From an uncultured bacterium (GTDB lineage Bacteria; CALINM01), in assembly GCA_938045315.1 (NCBI GenBank), contig CALINM010000154.1:1-22950 (forward strand): DNA of 22,950 nucleotides, in the 5' to 3' direction. This document shows positions 22,900-22,950 of this stretch, piece by piece (within the stretch, counting starts at the first letter, position 1; each line of letters opens with the position of its first letter). The notes under the pieces are model-generated. The model did no database searches, was not told the DNA's origin, and saw nothing but the letters and a program-made list of their open reading frames with translations. Both the position numbers and the translations under genes were made by a program.

Positions 22900-22950
22900 G
22901 ATATGTAGAAGCCTCCATCTTAACCTCCTCTTTTCAGTTTTACAAAATTA

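Noticed and set aside
1-22950. CRISPR array, defence island or toxin-antitoxin pair
   Set aside because: No regularly spaced repeats were seen, and all recognisable genes are housekeeping, transport or respiratory; the small genes are a ferredoxin, an FmdB ribbon and a DUF2892 membrane protein.

Overview
This is AT-rich bacterial DNA, roughly one third G+C by eye. Nearly every gene lies on the minus strand. Lipoprotein and signal-peptide exports, a TolC-type outer-membrane channel, an RND pump and a monofunctional glycosyltransferase point to a Gram-negative host. A Hyf/Ech-like respiratory module, a clostridial-style ferredoxin and molybdate/tungstate uptake suggest an anaerobe or facultative anaerobe. 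A Deferribacterota-like organism is a reasonable guess, but no marker in the window proves the phylum.

Layout: (1) 1-3294, minus: three genes of a membrane-bound hydrogenase-4/complex I-related module, running off the left edge. They are a HyfB-like antiporter subunit, a HyfC-like subunit, and an unusual protein that joins the first half of HyfE to a NuoB/HyfI-type [4Fe-4S] subunit. (2) 3431-5415: a small ferredoxin (plus), a patatin-like phospholipase (minus) and an exported lysine-tailed protein of unknown function (plus), closed by a near-perfect palindromic terminator shared with the next operon. (3) 5451-11519, minus: a tripartite efflux operon (outer-membrane factor, lipoprotein adaptor, RND pump), followed by a DUF2892/YgaP-like membrane protein and an FmdB-type zinc ribbon. 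(4) 11648-13455, minus: sua5 (tRNA t6A synthesis) and mtgA (peptidoglycan glycosyltransferase), overlapping by 4 bases. (5) 13633-15045, minus: glnA with its own terminator and a good sigma-54 promoter. (6) 15175-19136, minus: prfB-yebC-ruvC-ruvA-ruvB, a translation and Holliday-junction cluster. (7) 19259-19335, plus: tRNA-Asp(GTC), then an unexplained foldable stretch and a strong bidirectional terminator. (8) 19626-22368, minus: modA-modB-modC, a molybdate/tungstate ABC importer. (9) 22401-22950: the wreck of a transposase, richer in G+C than its surroundings.

Module 1 and the ferredoxin fit ferredoxin-linked, ion-translocating redox chemistry. Molybdate or tungstate uptake would serve molybdo- or tungstoenzymes, but none are in the window. 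Internal operon genes mostly have good Shine-Dalgarno sites. Four genes that head, or probably head, transcription units (hyfB-like, sua5, prfB, modA) have none and instead have a -10-like box 6-9 bases before the ATG, which suggests leaderless mRNAs. The clearest oddities are the HyfE-HyfI fusion, the damaged or compacted HyfB/HyfC junction, the sigma-54 glnA promoter, and the structured segment behind tRNA-Asp. I see no CRISPR array, prophage or obvious new defence system.
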